Shown here: one piece after another, positions 5,847-12,043 of the stretch
Position numbering within the stretch: the stretch's first letter is position 1
How the letters are laid out: every line of letters starts with the position of its first letter
Source of the DNA: DASWOJ01 sp036398775
GTDB lineage: Bacteria; Pseudomonadota; Alphaproteobacteria; Acetobacterales; Acetobacteraceae
Assembly: GCA_036398775.1 (NCBI GenBank)
Contig: DASWOJ010000268.1
Coordinates: 1-12,957, forward strand
Reading direction: 5' to 3'
DNA length: 12,957 nucleotides
Translations under genes and position numbers: made by a program
Notes under the pieces: model-generated
Database searches by the model: none
What the model was told of the DNA's origin: nothing
The model's input: only the letters and a program-made list of their open reading frames with translations

Positions 5847-5942
5847 AAGCCTCCCTCCACAGCCATCACTTGATGGCGATATATCCTAGATTGCGCTATA
5901 TGTTACCTAGATTTGCAAGAACAGCGTAGGGACCGAACATCC
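5847..5942. promoter_or_regulatory. Divergent control region with inverted and direct repeats
   Basis: These 96 bases separate the leftward Cro-like gene from the rightward repressor. They contain GCCATCA-CT-TGATGGC (5862-5877), a perfect 7-bp inverted repeat. They also hold two copies of CCTAGATT (5885-5892 and 5906-5913) exactly 21 bases apart, two helical turns, each with CTATAT/GATATAT and CGC nearby in the same order. On the minus strand this reads AATCTAGG twice. The region is notably AT-rich compared with its surroundings. It is the natural place for back-to-back early promoters and operators for the repressor and its antagonist. TTGCAA on the minus strand (5918-5913) and TTGATG on the plus strand (5870-5875) resemble -35 boxes, but I could not pair either with a well-spaced -10 box, so exact promoters are not called. 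Confidence 0.55.
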
Positions 5943-6650
5943 ATGGCCGAAGTCCAAACCAGCACCAGCACCAGCCCGGCGCGCACCATCGCAGCCATCC
6001 CCAAGCGCGCCGGACGCCCGCAGCCCCGCCCGCCCCTCACGATCATCAACGACCCGGTCCGCGCGCTGATCGCCGTGCACGCGAGGCAGCGGGGCGTGAG
6101 CCAAAGCAGGCTGAGCGAGCTATGCGGCAAGCAGCATGGATGGCTCGCGGTGTATCTGCACAAGGGCATCCCGCGCAGCCTCGAACCCGCCCACCGGGCC
6201 GTCATCGCCAAGGAACTGCAGCTCGATGAGGCCAAGTTGTGCGCCCCTGGCCAGGCCCCGCTCACGACCATGCCGGCCAAGGGGACCGCCCAGCCCAGCG
6301 GCCCCATCGCCGACATCCCGTTATTCCGGGAAGGCGACCTCATCGAAGCCGCCGAAGCCAACGAGTGGGCACCACGGCCCAGCGACTACCCAGGCACCGG
6401 CGGCATGTTCGCCCTGCAGCTCGTAACGGGCGGCGGACGCACCCGGCCCGGCGACATGCTCTACGTCGCCCATCGGCCGCCCCGCATCGGCGACCTCACG
6501 GTCTGCATACGGGACAGCAGGGTCGCCGCAATCGGCGAGCTGGCGCACATGGATACCAGGATCATCCGCCTGAACACCGGGTCCACCATGTGCGACCTGC
6601 CCATCGAAGAGCACCAGCTCCGCAAGGTCACATCGCTGGTGACAGCCTGA
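5943..6650 (+). CDS. Phage repressor with HTH and degenerate S24 (LexA-like) domain
   Basis: A 235-residue protein with the CI/LexA plan. It has a disordered N-terminus (1-40), a helix-turn-helix at about 50-90 (GVSQSRLSELCGKQHGWLAV and the next helix), a linker, and a C-terminal S24-like dimerisation domain from about 140. The S24 core strands are recognisable (MFALQLV at 155-161, RPGDMLYVAHRPPRIGDLTV, then VAAIGEL). In cleavable repressors a serine (usually in GDSM) and a lysine (usually VKRL) form the catalytic pair. Here the first site reads VTGGGRTRPGD and the second VAAIGEL, so both residues appear absent. The protein may therefore resist RecA-triggered self-cleavage. The ATG at 5943 has AGGGA about 10 bases upstream; a TTG at 5913 is an alternative but lies within the operator repeats. 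It opens the right arm and probably represses both promoters. Confidence 0.75.
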   Translation: MAEVQTSTSTSPARTIAAIPKRAGRPQPRPPLTIINDPVRALIAVHARQRGVSQSRLSELCGKQHGWLAVYLHKGIPRSLEPAHRAVIAKELQLDEAKLCAPGQAPLTTMPAKGTAQPSGPIADIPLFREGDLIEAAEANEWAPRPSDYPGTGGMFALQLVTGGGRTRPGDMLYVAHRPPRIGDLTVCIRDSRVAAIGELAHMDTRIIRLNTGSTMCDLPIEEHQLRKVTSLVTA

Positions 6651-6661
6651 CGTATGGTGCA

Positions 6662-6695
6662 TTGATTGCATCAAACTGTCATTTGATGCTATGAC
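6662..6695 (+). promoter_or_regulatory. Candidate promoter with an embedded 8-bp inverted repeat operator
   Basis: GCATCAAA-CTGTCA-TTTGATGC (6668-6689) is a perfect 8-bp inverted repeat with a six-base centre. It overlaps a possible sigma-70-like promoter: TTGCAT (6666-6671), 18 bases, TATGAC (6690-6695). It lies 11 bases after the repressor stop and about 70 bases before the RecE-like gene, in a 114-base gap that is locally AT-rich. The half-site TTGATGC resembles TTGATGGC in the divergent control region, so the same regulator may bind both. It could instead fold as an RNA hairpin ending the repressor transcript, but no run of T follows it. A regulated promoter for the recombination operon is the preferred reading. 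No other gene is seen in the gap. Confidence 0.45.
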
Positions 6696-6764
6696 GGCGG
6701 GCCGGCATGTCGCCGGTTCCGCCGGGCACGGCTCGCGCGGACACCACCGGAGCGCGCAATCGCA

Positions 6765-7589
6765 ATGTCGCCAGGCATCCATGACGGCATCCCCGCCGGC
6801 ACCTACCACGCCGACCCGAACAGCATCAGCAAGACCGGCCTAGCCCGCTACGCCGACAACCCCGCCCGCTACCGCCATGGCGACCCGCAGCAAACCCGCC
6901 CCATGGCGCTTGGCGAGCTGGCGCACGCCGCGATCCTCGAACCGGCAAGCCTAAGCCAACGCTACCACGTCAGCCGACTCAAGATATTCAGCGAGGATCA
7001 CAAGGCCTTCCGTGAGGACATGGTGCGAGCCATGGGCCGCAAGATCGTCAAGCAGGCCGAATGGGACGAGGCAATGCGGATGCGGGACAGCATCATGCGC
7101 CACCCCGTTGCCCGCGAGCTGCTGACCGCAGACCTGATCGTGGAGCGTACCGCAGTCTGGCACGACCCCGACACCGGCGTCCGGCTCCGCGCCCGCCCGG
7201 ACGGCATCGCACCCGTGGCAAACGTCATCGTGGACCTCAAGAGCGCCCGCGACGCCAGCCCGCGCGCCTTCGCCAAGGTGGCAGCGGAATACCGCTACCA
7301 CTGGCAGCCGCCCATCTACGGCGACGGGATGCGCCTGGCCGACGGATGGCACGCCGCAGCCTTCATCTTCCTGGCCGTGGAACCCGAGCAGCCCCACCTG
7401 GCCGCCGCCTACGAACTGTCCCCGCGCGCCCTCGCGCAAGGCCGCCTGGACGTGCAGCGGACCCTGCGCGCCTACGCCCGGGACCTCGCACGCGACACCT
7501 GGCCCGGCCACTCCCCCGAAATCGAGACGCTGGACCTGCCCAGCTACATCTACGACCCGTCGCCAAGCCTTCGCGGCGACCGCACCTAG
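6765..7589 (+). CDS. RecE/exonuclease VIII-like PD-(D/E)xK exonuclease
   Basis: A 274-residue protein that matches phage RecE/ExoVIII-like nucleases (DUF3799). These chew 5' strands from double-strand ends so that a partner can anneal the exposed single strands. Visible elements in order: the opening YHADPNSISKTGLARYADNP (14-33), MALGELAHAAILEP with the conserved His at 54, a catalytic-type Glu at 127 (VERTAVWHD), Asp146 in RARPDG, the core motif IVDLKS with Asp157 and Lys159, and QPPIYGDG with Gln181 and Tyr185 after a Tyr-rich helix. This order fits an active nuclease. It matches the size of the compact nuclease domain of RecE rather than the full E. coli protein. GGAG lies 12 bases upstream of the ATG, a weak site. 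It is the first gene of the recombination operon, 13 bases before the next gene. Confidence 0.85.
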   Translation: MSPGIHDGIPAGTYHADPNSISKTGLARYADNPARYRHGDPQQTRPMALGELAHAAILEPASLSQRYHVSRLKIFSEDHKAFREDMVRAMGRKIVKQAEWDEAMRMRDSIMRHPVARELLTADLIVERTAVWHDPDTGVRLRARPDGIAPVANVIVDLKSARDASPRAFAKVAAEYRYHWQPPIYGDGMRLADGWHAAAFIFLAVEPEQPHLAAAYELSPRALAQGRLDVQRTLRAYARDLARDTWPGHSPEIETLDLPSYIYDPSPSLRGDRT

Positions 7590-7602
7590 AAGGCGCCCCA
7601 CC

Positions 7603-8841
7603 ATGTCCAACACACTCGACACCCTACGCGCCGCCAGCAAACCAGCCGGCGGCTTCAACCTGGACGCCTGGCACGCCATGGACGACCGCGACATGGCCCT
7701 CGTCGCCGACGAGCTGATGCACGGCGCCATGAGCAGCGCCTTCGTCTATTCCTTCACCGGCGAGGACGGGCAGCCCGCGACCGGCATCTCCGTTGCCGGC
7801 GCCCGGCACCTGGCCGCCCATTACGGCGGCATCAAGCACAGGATCGTCCTGACAGTGGACAAGCGGGGACCCCGTAGTACCCTGATGACCCAACCCCACG
7901 GCGACACCCCCGCCGCCTGCAAGGTCGTCTATGAGGCCGAGTGGAACGGTGAACCGGACTGGTATCGGTGCACCGTTGAAGTGACCGACGTGAAAAAAGG
8001 CAACACGGTCCAAGTGACCATCGAGGAAAGCAGCGTGGGCCGGCGCCGCGACGGCAGCACCTTTCCCAAAGCTCACTACCCCACCATTGCGGAGAGCAAA
8101 GCCTACCGCAACGCCGTCCTGGCCCTGATCCCGCAAGACGTCACCATGGCCTTCAAGGTCAAGGCGCTGGCCCTTGGCCGGTCCGAGGACCTGACAGCGG
8201 ACGTGATCGGCGACAAGCGCGACCAGGTCATTGCCTACGCGACCTCCCGCGCCATCCTCATTGACCGCAAGGCCGTGCAAGGCCTGTCCTTCGCGCAGAT
8301 CGCCGGCCTCGCCGACGCCGCACGCACCGGAGGCCTGGACACCTTCCACGCCTCCCTGGCCGCCCTTGGGCTTCTACAGCTTCCAGACAGCGGCCCCCTG
8401 CCCCTCACCCCAACCCTCTCCCGGGGGGAGAGGGAGGAAAGCGCCGCCCAGGCCAAACCCTCCCCCACCCCACGCCAAAAACCCGCAAAAACTTCCGCAG
8501 CAAACAACGCCGAGACAGCCCCGCGCGAAACCTTGCATCCGGAGCTGCGCCAAGAGTTGCAGCCGGAACCAGGCACCACAACAAAAGAGATGGAAGAAGC
8601 CTCGTCCGCGATCCCGAAGGCAGCGGCCACCGCCGGCGCAGGCGCCTACATCCGCAACGTGGAGGGCGAGGACGCGCCCACGCCGAAAGCCGCCAGCGCC
8701 CCGCCAGATGCCGCCCCGCCGGCCGTAACGCAGGTTGCGCGAAGCCTTGCAGCCGAAATGCCCACTCGCAGCCGCAAGGCGCCCCCAGCCCGGGTAAACG
8801 GCACCGCAAACCCCAGCCTGGCCTTCGGCGACCTGGAGTAA
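7603..8841 (+). CDS. Unfamiliar protein in the single-strand-annealing position, with a captured repeat
   Basis: A 412-residue protein I cannot assign to a known annealase family (RecT, Erf, Sak, Redbeta). The first 190 residues look like one folded domain. Residues 35-70 run DELMHGAMSSAFVYSF to GISVAGARHLAAHYGG. A beta-rich stretch around 105-140 follows, then PTIAESKAYRNAVLALIP (160-177), similar in style to the SKAxRNA helices seen near the end of several phage annealing proteins. A second helical part follows (about 200-258). The rest (260-412) is Pro/Ala-rich, disordered and poorly conserved in style. Residues 265-280 come from a REP-like hairpin element inserted in frame. A final acidic GDLE tail is common in annealing or SSB-type partners. 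Placement between the RecE-like nuclease and an SbcC-like ATPase supports a recombination role. Good ribosome site (AAGG, 9 bases) before the ATG. Confidence 0.6.
   Translation: MSNTLDTLRAASKPAGGFNLDAWHAMDDRDMALVADELMHGAMSSAFVYSFTGEDGQPATGISVAGARHLAAHYGGIKHRIVLTVDKRGPRSTLMTQPHGDTPAACKVVYEAEWNGEPDWYRCTVEVTDVKKGNTVQVTIEESSVGRRRDGSTFPKAHYPTIAESKAYRNAVLALIPQDVTMAFKVKALALGRSEDLTADVIGDKRDQVIAYATSRAILIDRKAVQGLSFAQIAGLADAARTGGLDTFHASLAALGLLQLPDSGPLPLTPTLSRGEREESAAQAKPSPTPRQKPAKTSAANNAETAPRETLHPELRQELQPEPGTTTKEMEEASSAIPKAAATAGAGAYIRNVEGEDAPTPKAASAPPDAAPPAVTQVARSLAAEMPTRSRKAPPARVNGTANPSLAFGDLE
8395..8440. repeat. REP-like palindromic element inserted in frame
   Basis: CCCTCACCCCAACCCTCTCC-type sequence followed by GGGAGAGGGAGG matches the common extragenic repeat of many Proteobacteria, which when translated gives LTPTLSRGERE. 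The hairpin is 9 bp, perfect: CCCTCTCCC at 8414-8422, three-base loop GGG, GGGAGAGGG at 8426-8434. Here it lies within a coding gene, in frame, in a disordered region of the protein, and the downstream frame stays open. This is direct sequence evidence, while the assignment to the known repeat class is from recall of the motif and needs a search. It may also form a transcript hairpin inside the operon. Confidence 0.65.
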
Positions 8842-8846
8842 CGACC

Positions 8847-10622
8847 ATGCAGATTTCCAGCATCGAGCTGCACAACTGGCTGCCGCACCGCTACCTGTCC
8901 CTCGCCTTCCAGCGGATGACCCTGATCGTCGGGCCGAACGGGTCCGGCAAGTCCGCCATCGGTGACGCCATCGCCTATGTCATGATCGGCGAGCTGCGCC
9001 GCATCACCGCCAAGGGGGACCGCGGCAAGCTGATAACCGAGGGCGCCGACGGCGGCGACATCGTCCTGACGTGCGAGGACACCGCCATCGCCAGGGACAT
9101 CGCAACCGGCAAGCTGCAGTCCCGCGGCCGGCTGCCCATCCCGCCCACGGCCGTCACAGAGGCCGTGCCCTATCTCCTGGACCGCAGCCGGTTCGGCGCC
9201 GCCGGCCCGGACGAGCGCCGCAAGCTGCTACGCGCCGTCATGCGCGCCGACCTTGGCCCGGAGGCGATCCTGGCCGTCATGCGCGAGCGCAAGCACCCGC
9301 AAGACAAGCTGGACCATCTCAAGCCGGAGCACACCCTGGACGAATGGGTCGCCCTGGCCGACCGCTGCGCCACCGAAGCCCGCGGCGCCTGGCGGGCCGT
9401 CACCGGCACCGCCTACGGCACCGACAAGGCCAGCAGCTACGTTGTCCCCGGCCCAGCCGAACCCGCCACCCCGGAGGACGTGGCAGGCCTCGATGCCGAA
9501 GTAAGCACCCTCTCGCAAGAAGTCGGGATGCTGCACCGCGAGCTAGGCGCCCTGGACGCCGCCGACGCCCGCACGTCAGGCACGAGCGCACGCATGGCGA
9601 ACCTGAAGGAACTGGCCGACAGCGCGCCCGCAGTCGCCGCGGCGTGGAAGGCCACCCGCAAGAAGCTGGACGCAGCCATCGCGTCACGCGACCTGGCAAA
9701 GACCACCCTGGCCGACCTCGACGCCCGCGCCGCGGATGACTATTTCACCTGCCCGGGCTGCCGGACCCCTTTGCAGCTCGTGAAGGACAACCTCGAACCC
9801 TACGAGGAGCCGGACAACCCGAGCAGCCCGGCAGACCGGGCCGAAGCCCGCGCTGCCCTGGCCTTGGCGCAAGGCCAGATGGATGGACTGTCCCGGACCT
9901 TGCTGGCGCATACGAGCCAGCGCGACGCCGCTTCGGCCGCGGCAGAGTCCATCCTGCTGATTGATCCGAAGCAGCCCGTGGACCAACCCAACCACGCGGC
10001 CGACGGCAGCCGAGGCGACATCCAGGCCCAGCTTGCCCAAGCCCAAGGCGACCTGGACGCCAAGAGCCAGGAGTTGAGGGAAGCCCGCGATAGCCTGGCA
10101 GCAGAGCGCGCCGCCACCGCCGCGACCGAGCGCGCCACCGCCTATCACCGCGACGTGCTGCACTGGCTGGCCATAAAGGCAGCCCTAGCGCCCGATGGCA
10201 TCCCGGGCGAATTGCTGCAGGCCGTGCTGGGACCGTTCAACCGCTACCTGTCCGCCCAGGCCGACGCCACCGGCTGGCCGCGCGTCGCCATCGGCGCCGA
10301 CATGGGCATCACCGTTGGAGGGCGGCCGTATGCGCTGATGTCACGGTCGGAGTGGTGGCGGAGCGACGCCATGATCGGCGCCGCCCTGGCCGTGACCAGC
10401 GACCTTGGCTTCCTCCTCCTCGACGAGTTTGACCTGTTGGACCTGCCCAGCCGCGGCCCGGCGATGGCCTGGCTCTATCAGCTTGGGGACAGCGGCGACC
10501 TGGACAGCGTGATCGTCATGGCCACGATGAAGGCGCCCCCCACCGCCCCCGCAGGCGTCGCCGTGCACTGGCTTGGCGACACCCTGCCCGCCGCACGGGT
10601 CGCCGGCGGGCGGGCCGCATGA
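8847..10622 (+). CDS. SbcC/RecF-type ATPase with zinc hook
   Basis: A 591-residue SMC/Rad50/SbcC-like protein. The Walker A motif GPNGSGKSA is at residues 29-37, after the typical opening IELHNWLPHRYLSLAF. Coiled-coil arms (about 205-298 and 325-430) flank a zinc-hook motif CPGC at 302-305. The C-terminal ATPase half contains a degenerate signature motif (SRSEWWRSDAMIGAALA, from 499), Walker B FLLLDEFD with Asp526-Glu527 at 522-529, and an LPSRGPAMAWL region with a D-loop equivalent. It is shorter than E. coli SbcC (1048) because the arms are short. It probably binds DNA ends or stimulates the adjacent RecE-like nuclease; no SbcD/Mre11 partner is visible. GGAG lies 8 bases before the ATG at 8847. 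The next gene starts at the stop in an ATGA overlap (10619-10622). Confidence 0.85.
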   Translation: MQISSIELHNWLPHRYLSLAFQRMTLIVGPNGSGKSAIGDAIAYVMIGELRRITAKGDRGKLITEGADGGDIVLTCEDTAIARDIATGKLQSRGRLPIPPTAVTEAVPYLLDRSRFGAAGPDERRKLLRAVMRADLGPEAILAVMRERKHPQDKLDHLKPEHTLDEWVALADRCATEARGAWRAVTGTAYGTDKASSYVVPGPAEPATPEDVAGLDAEVSTLSQEVGMLHRELGALDAADARTSGTSARMANLKELADSAPAVAAAWKATRKKLDAAIASRDLAKTTLADLDARAADDYFTCPGCRTPLQLVKDNLEPYEEPDNPSSPADRAEARAALALAQGQMDGLSRTLLAHTSQRDAASAAAESILLIDPKQPVDQPNHAADGSRGDIQAQLAQAQGDLDAKSQELREARDSLAAERAATAATERATAYHRDVLHWLAIKAALAPDGIPGELLQAVLGPFNRYLSAQADATGWPRVAIGADMGITVGGRPYALMSRSEWWRSDAMIGAALAVTSDLGFLLLDEFDLLDLPSRGPAMAWLYQLGDSGDLDSVIVMATMKAPPTAPAGVAVHWLGDTLPAARVAGGRAA

Positions 10623-10924
10623 GAGGGCACCGCCGCATGATCCCGCAGGACGTGCACAACGCCTTTCGACGGGAGACAGTCTCGCGCGTGATCGAGCGCA
10701 TGAAAGAGGCGCGGCAGGAGGAAGCCTTGCGCGCAATCAAGCAAAGCGTGCGCGGCCACATGGACCAACTGCAGGAGGACGCCTTCTTGGGAAAGCCGGC
10801 GACCCGGACCTTCGTGTGCCAGGGATGCGGCGTGGCCCGTGCCATCCTGCATGGCAATTCCGTCGTATGCGGCTGCGGCGTCACCAGCTCCGCCGAAGTG
10901 CTGCCGCCGGAACAGACCCGATGA
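10619..10924 (+). CDS. Small zinc-ribbon protein
   Basis: A 101-residue protein. The N-terminal two thirds is a charged helix (about 18-56, RETVSRVIERMKEARQEEAL, Glu/Arg-rich). The C-terminus has a compact zinc-ribbon pattern, CQGC at 67-70 and CGC at 84-86, giving four possible metal ligands in a C-x2-C-x13-C-x-C arrangement. It is not a family I can name. The start at 10619 uses the ATGA overlap with the ATPase stop. An in-frame ATG at 10637 has a better ribosome site (AGAGGG, 9 bases) and would drop six basic residues. The stop overlaps the next start (ATGA, 10921-10924). Its position between the ATPase and the RMF-like gene suggests a small regulator or adaptor, which is inference. Confidence 0.6.
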   Translation: MRGHRRMIPQDVHNAFRRETVSRVIERMKEARQEEALRAIKQSVRGHMDQLQEDAFLGKPATRTFVCQGCGVARAILHGNSVVCGCGVTSSAEVLPPEQTR

Positions 10925-11160
10925 CCGAGCGCAACCCGGTCCGCACCGTGACCGAGCTGGAAGGCATGGACTCGGACGACATTGTCGAAGGCTACCAGGC
11001 AGGCCGTCAAGGCGACCCGGAACCCGGCGACAACCGCAGCCGCGCCTACTGGCACGGCTGGCGCAACGGCCGTGTGGATGGAGGCCATGCCGCGCAGGAC
11101 GACGCACAGCGCGATTTATGCCGGGACGTCGCCACCCGGCAGCAAGAGCGCCGGCAATGA
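10921..11160 (+). CDS. RMF-like mini-protein (ribosome modulation factor domain)
   Basis: A 79-residue protein whose middle strongly resembles ribosome modulation factor: E-GYQAG at residues 23-28, then after a short linker (GDPEPGDN) RSRAYWHGWRNGRVDG at 39-54. E. coli RMF carries GYQAG followed by RSQWLGGWREA. RMF joins ribosomes into inactive 100S dimers in stationary phase. Small phage and plasmid proteins with this fold (CrpP/Rmf family) are known, but their targets are mostly unproven. The linker between the two conserved blocks is shorter than in RMF and the CPY segment is missing, so ribosome binding cannot be assumed. The C-terminal part (55-79) is Gln/Arg/Asp-rich and charged. It is translationally coupled at both ends (ATGA at 10921 and at 11157). 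Alternative frames reading through this region are shadows. Confidence 0.65.
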   Translation: MTERNPVRTVTELEGMDSDDIVEGYQAGRQGDPEPGDNRSRAYWHGWRNGRVDGGHAAQDDAQRDLCRDVATRQQERRQ

Positions 11161-11765
11161 TCGCCGACCAAATCCAACACAACGCCACCCTGGCCTGGCC
11201 GCCCGGACGGCCGCGCCACTACCCGGATGCTGGCCTATGGGCGCCCTGGAGGGCCGACGGCCAGCCCATCACCCTGCCCCGCGCCCTGGAACGGCTGACC
11301 AACCAGCTCCGCCTCCTCGATGCGCGCACGCCCGTCCTTTCCGCCAACGTTACACTCCGCCGCGATGGGAAGCCGCACAACGACACAAAGCCGAGGGACC
11401 CCGGCGCCGCGCTTTACTTCACCCTGACCGGGCAGCCGATAGTGCTGGCGTGCGACCGATGGCACACCGTCGCCGGCAACGTCGCCGCCCTGGCCTCGCA
11501 CATCCAAGCCCTGCGCGCCATGGATAGGTGGGGCGTGGGGACCATCGAACAGGCATTCGCCGGGTATGCCGCGCTGCCCGCTCCTCCGGCGCGGGGATCG
11601 TCCGATGCTTGGCGCGGCGTGCTGGATAACCCAAGCACCCTTACCGAAGCCGAAGCCGTCTATCGCGCCAAGATGCGGACCGCCCATCCCGACGCCGGCG
11701 GAAGCCACACCAGGGCCGCCCTGCTGAACGTCGCCATAGACCGCGCCCGCCAGGAGATGAAATGA
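11157..11765 (+). CDS. Phage J-domain protein
   Basis: A 202-residue protein of a phage-associated type. The N-terminal domain (about 12-145) has AWPPGRPRHY, a helix with PRALERLTNQLRLLDAR (41-57), the beta strand block VLSANVTLRRDGKP, and the stretch ALYFTLTGQPIVLACDRW (85-102). The last is a fingerprint of this family. The C-terminal region is a small J-domain: AWRGVLDNP at 151-159, YRAKMRTAHPDAGGSH at 169-184 with the His-Pro-Asp tripeptide at 177-179, then the closing helix ALLNVAIDRARQEM. The HPD loop would let it stimulate a host Hsp70 (DnaK) ATPase, which lambda-type phages also use during replication initiation. The linked left-arm zinc protein (1646-1882) has DnaJ-type CxxCxGxG motifs. 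ATGA overlaps at both ends show coupling. Longer upstream frames are shadows. Confidence 0.8.
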   Translation: MIADQIQHNATLAWPPGRPRHYPDAGLWAPWRADGQPITLPRALERLTNQLRLLDARTPVLSANVTLRRDGKPHNDTKPRDPGAALYFTLTGQPIVLACDRWHTVAGNVAALASHIQALRAMDRWGVGTIEQAFAGYAALPAPPARGSSDAWRGVLDNPSTLTEAEAVYRAKMRTAHPDAGGSHTRAALLNVAIDRARQEMK

Positions 11766-12043
11766 CCCTGCCCACCAAGCCACGCCTGACCCAAGCCTGC
11801 CTTGCTACCCTTCGGAGCCTGACCTACTCCGTCCGGCCCCGGGTCGCCCTGCCCGCGCAGGGCCGGGCAACCATCCTGCACCACAAGCTGGCCGATGTGG
11901 TCATGCGCCCCAGCCCCTACGCCAAAGACCGCGGCAAGCTGATCGAGCACCTGACCATCAACGACGCCGGCACCGCACGCCTGCAGGGCGAGCTGCCCCT
12001 TGCCAGTGCGCAGCCCCTTGCCAGGGCACAGACCCATGGGTGA
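11762..12043 (+). CDS. Hypothetical protein, 93 aa
   Basis: I do not recognise this 93-residue protein. It is basic (KPRLTQACLATLRSLTYSVRPRVALP at the N-terminus, to residue 31), followed by a stretch with a possible helix (ILHHKLADVVMRPSPYAKDRGKLIEHL, about 38-64) and a polar C-terminal end containing a Leu/Ala-rich segment (LQGELPLASAQPLARAQ). There is no cysteine pair, signal peptide or membrane helix. The ATG at 11762 overlaps the J-domain stop (ATGA) and the stop at 12043 overlaps the next start (ATG at 12036), so it is held within the operon by coupling at both ends. This steady overlap pattern is the best evidence that it is real. Confidence 0.55.
   Translation: MTLPTKPRLTQACLATLRSLTYSVRPRVALPAQGRATILHHKLADVVMRPSPYAKDRGKLIEHLTINDAGTARLQGELPLASAQPLARAQTHG

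Noticed and set aside
8414..8434. Hairpin as an intrinsic terminator within the operon
   Set aside because: No T-run follows and the frame continues open through the element, so a REP-like insertion is more likely.
10839..11159. Upstream extension of the J-domain protein
   Set aside because: Arg/Pro-rich antisense-like composition; the coupled ATG at 11157 gives the family's normal N-terminus.
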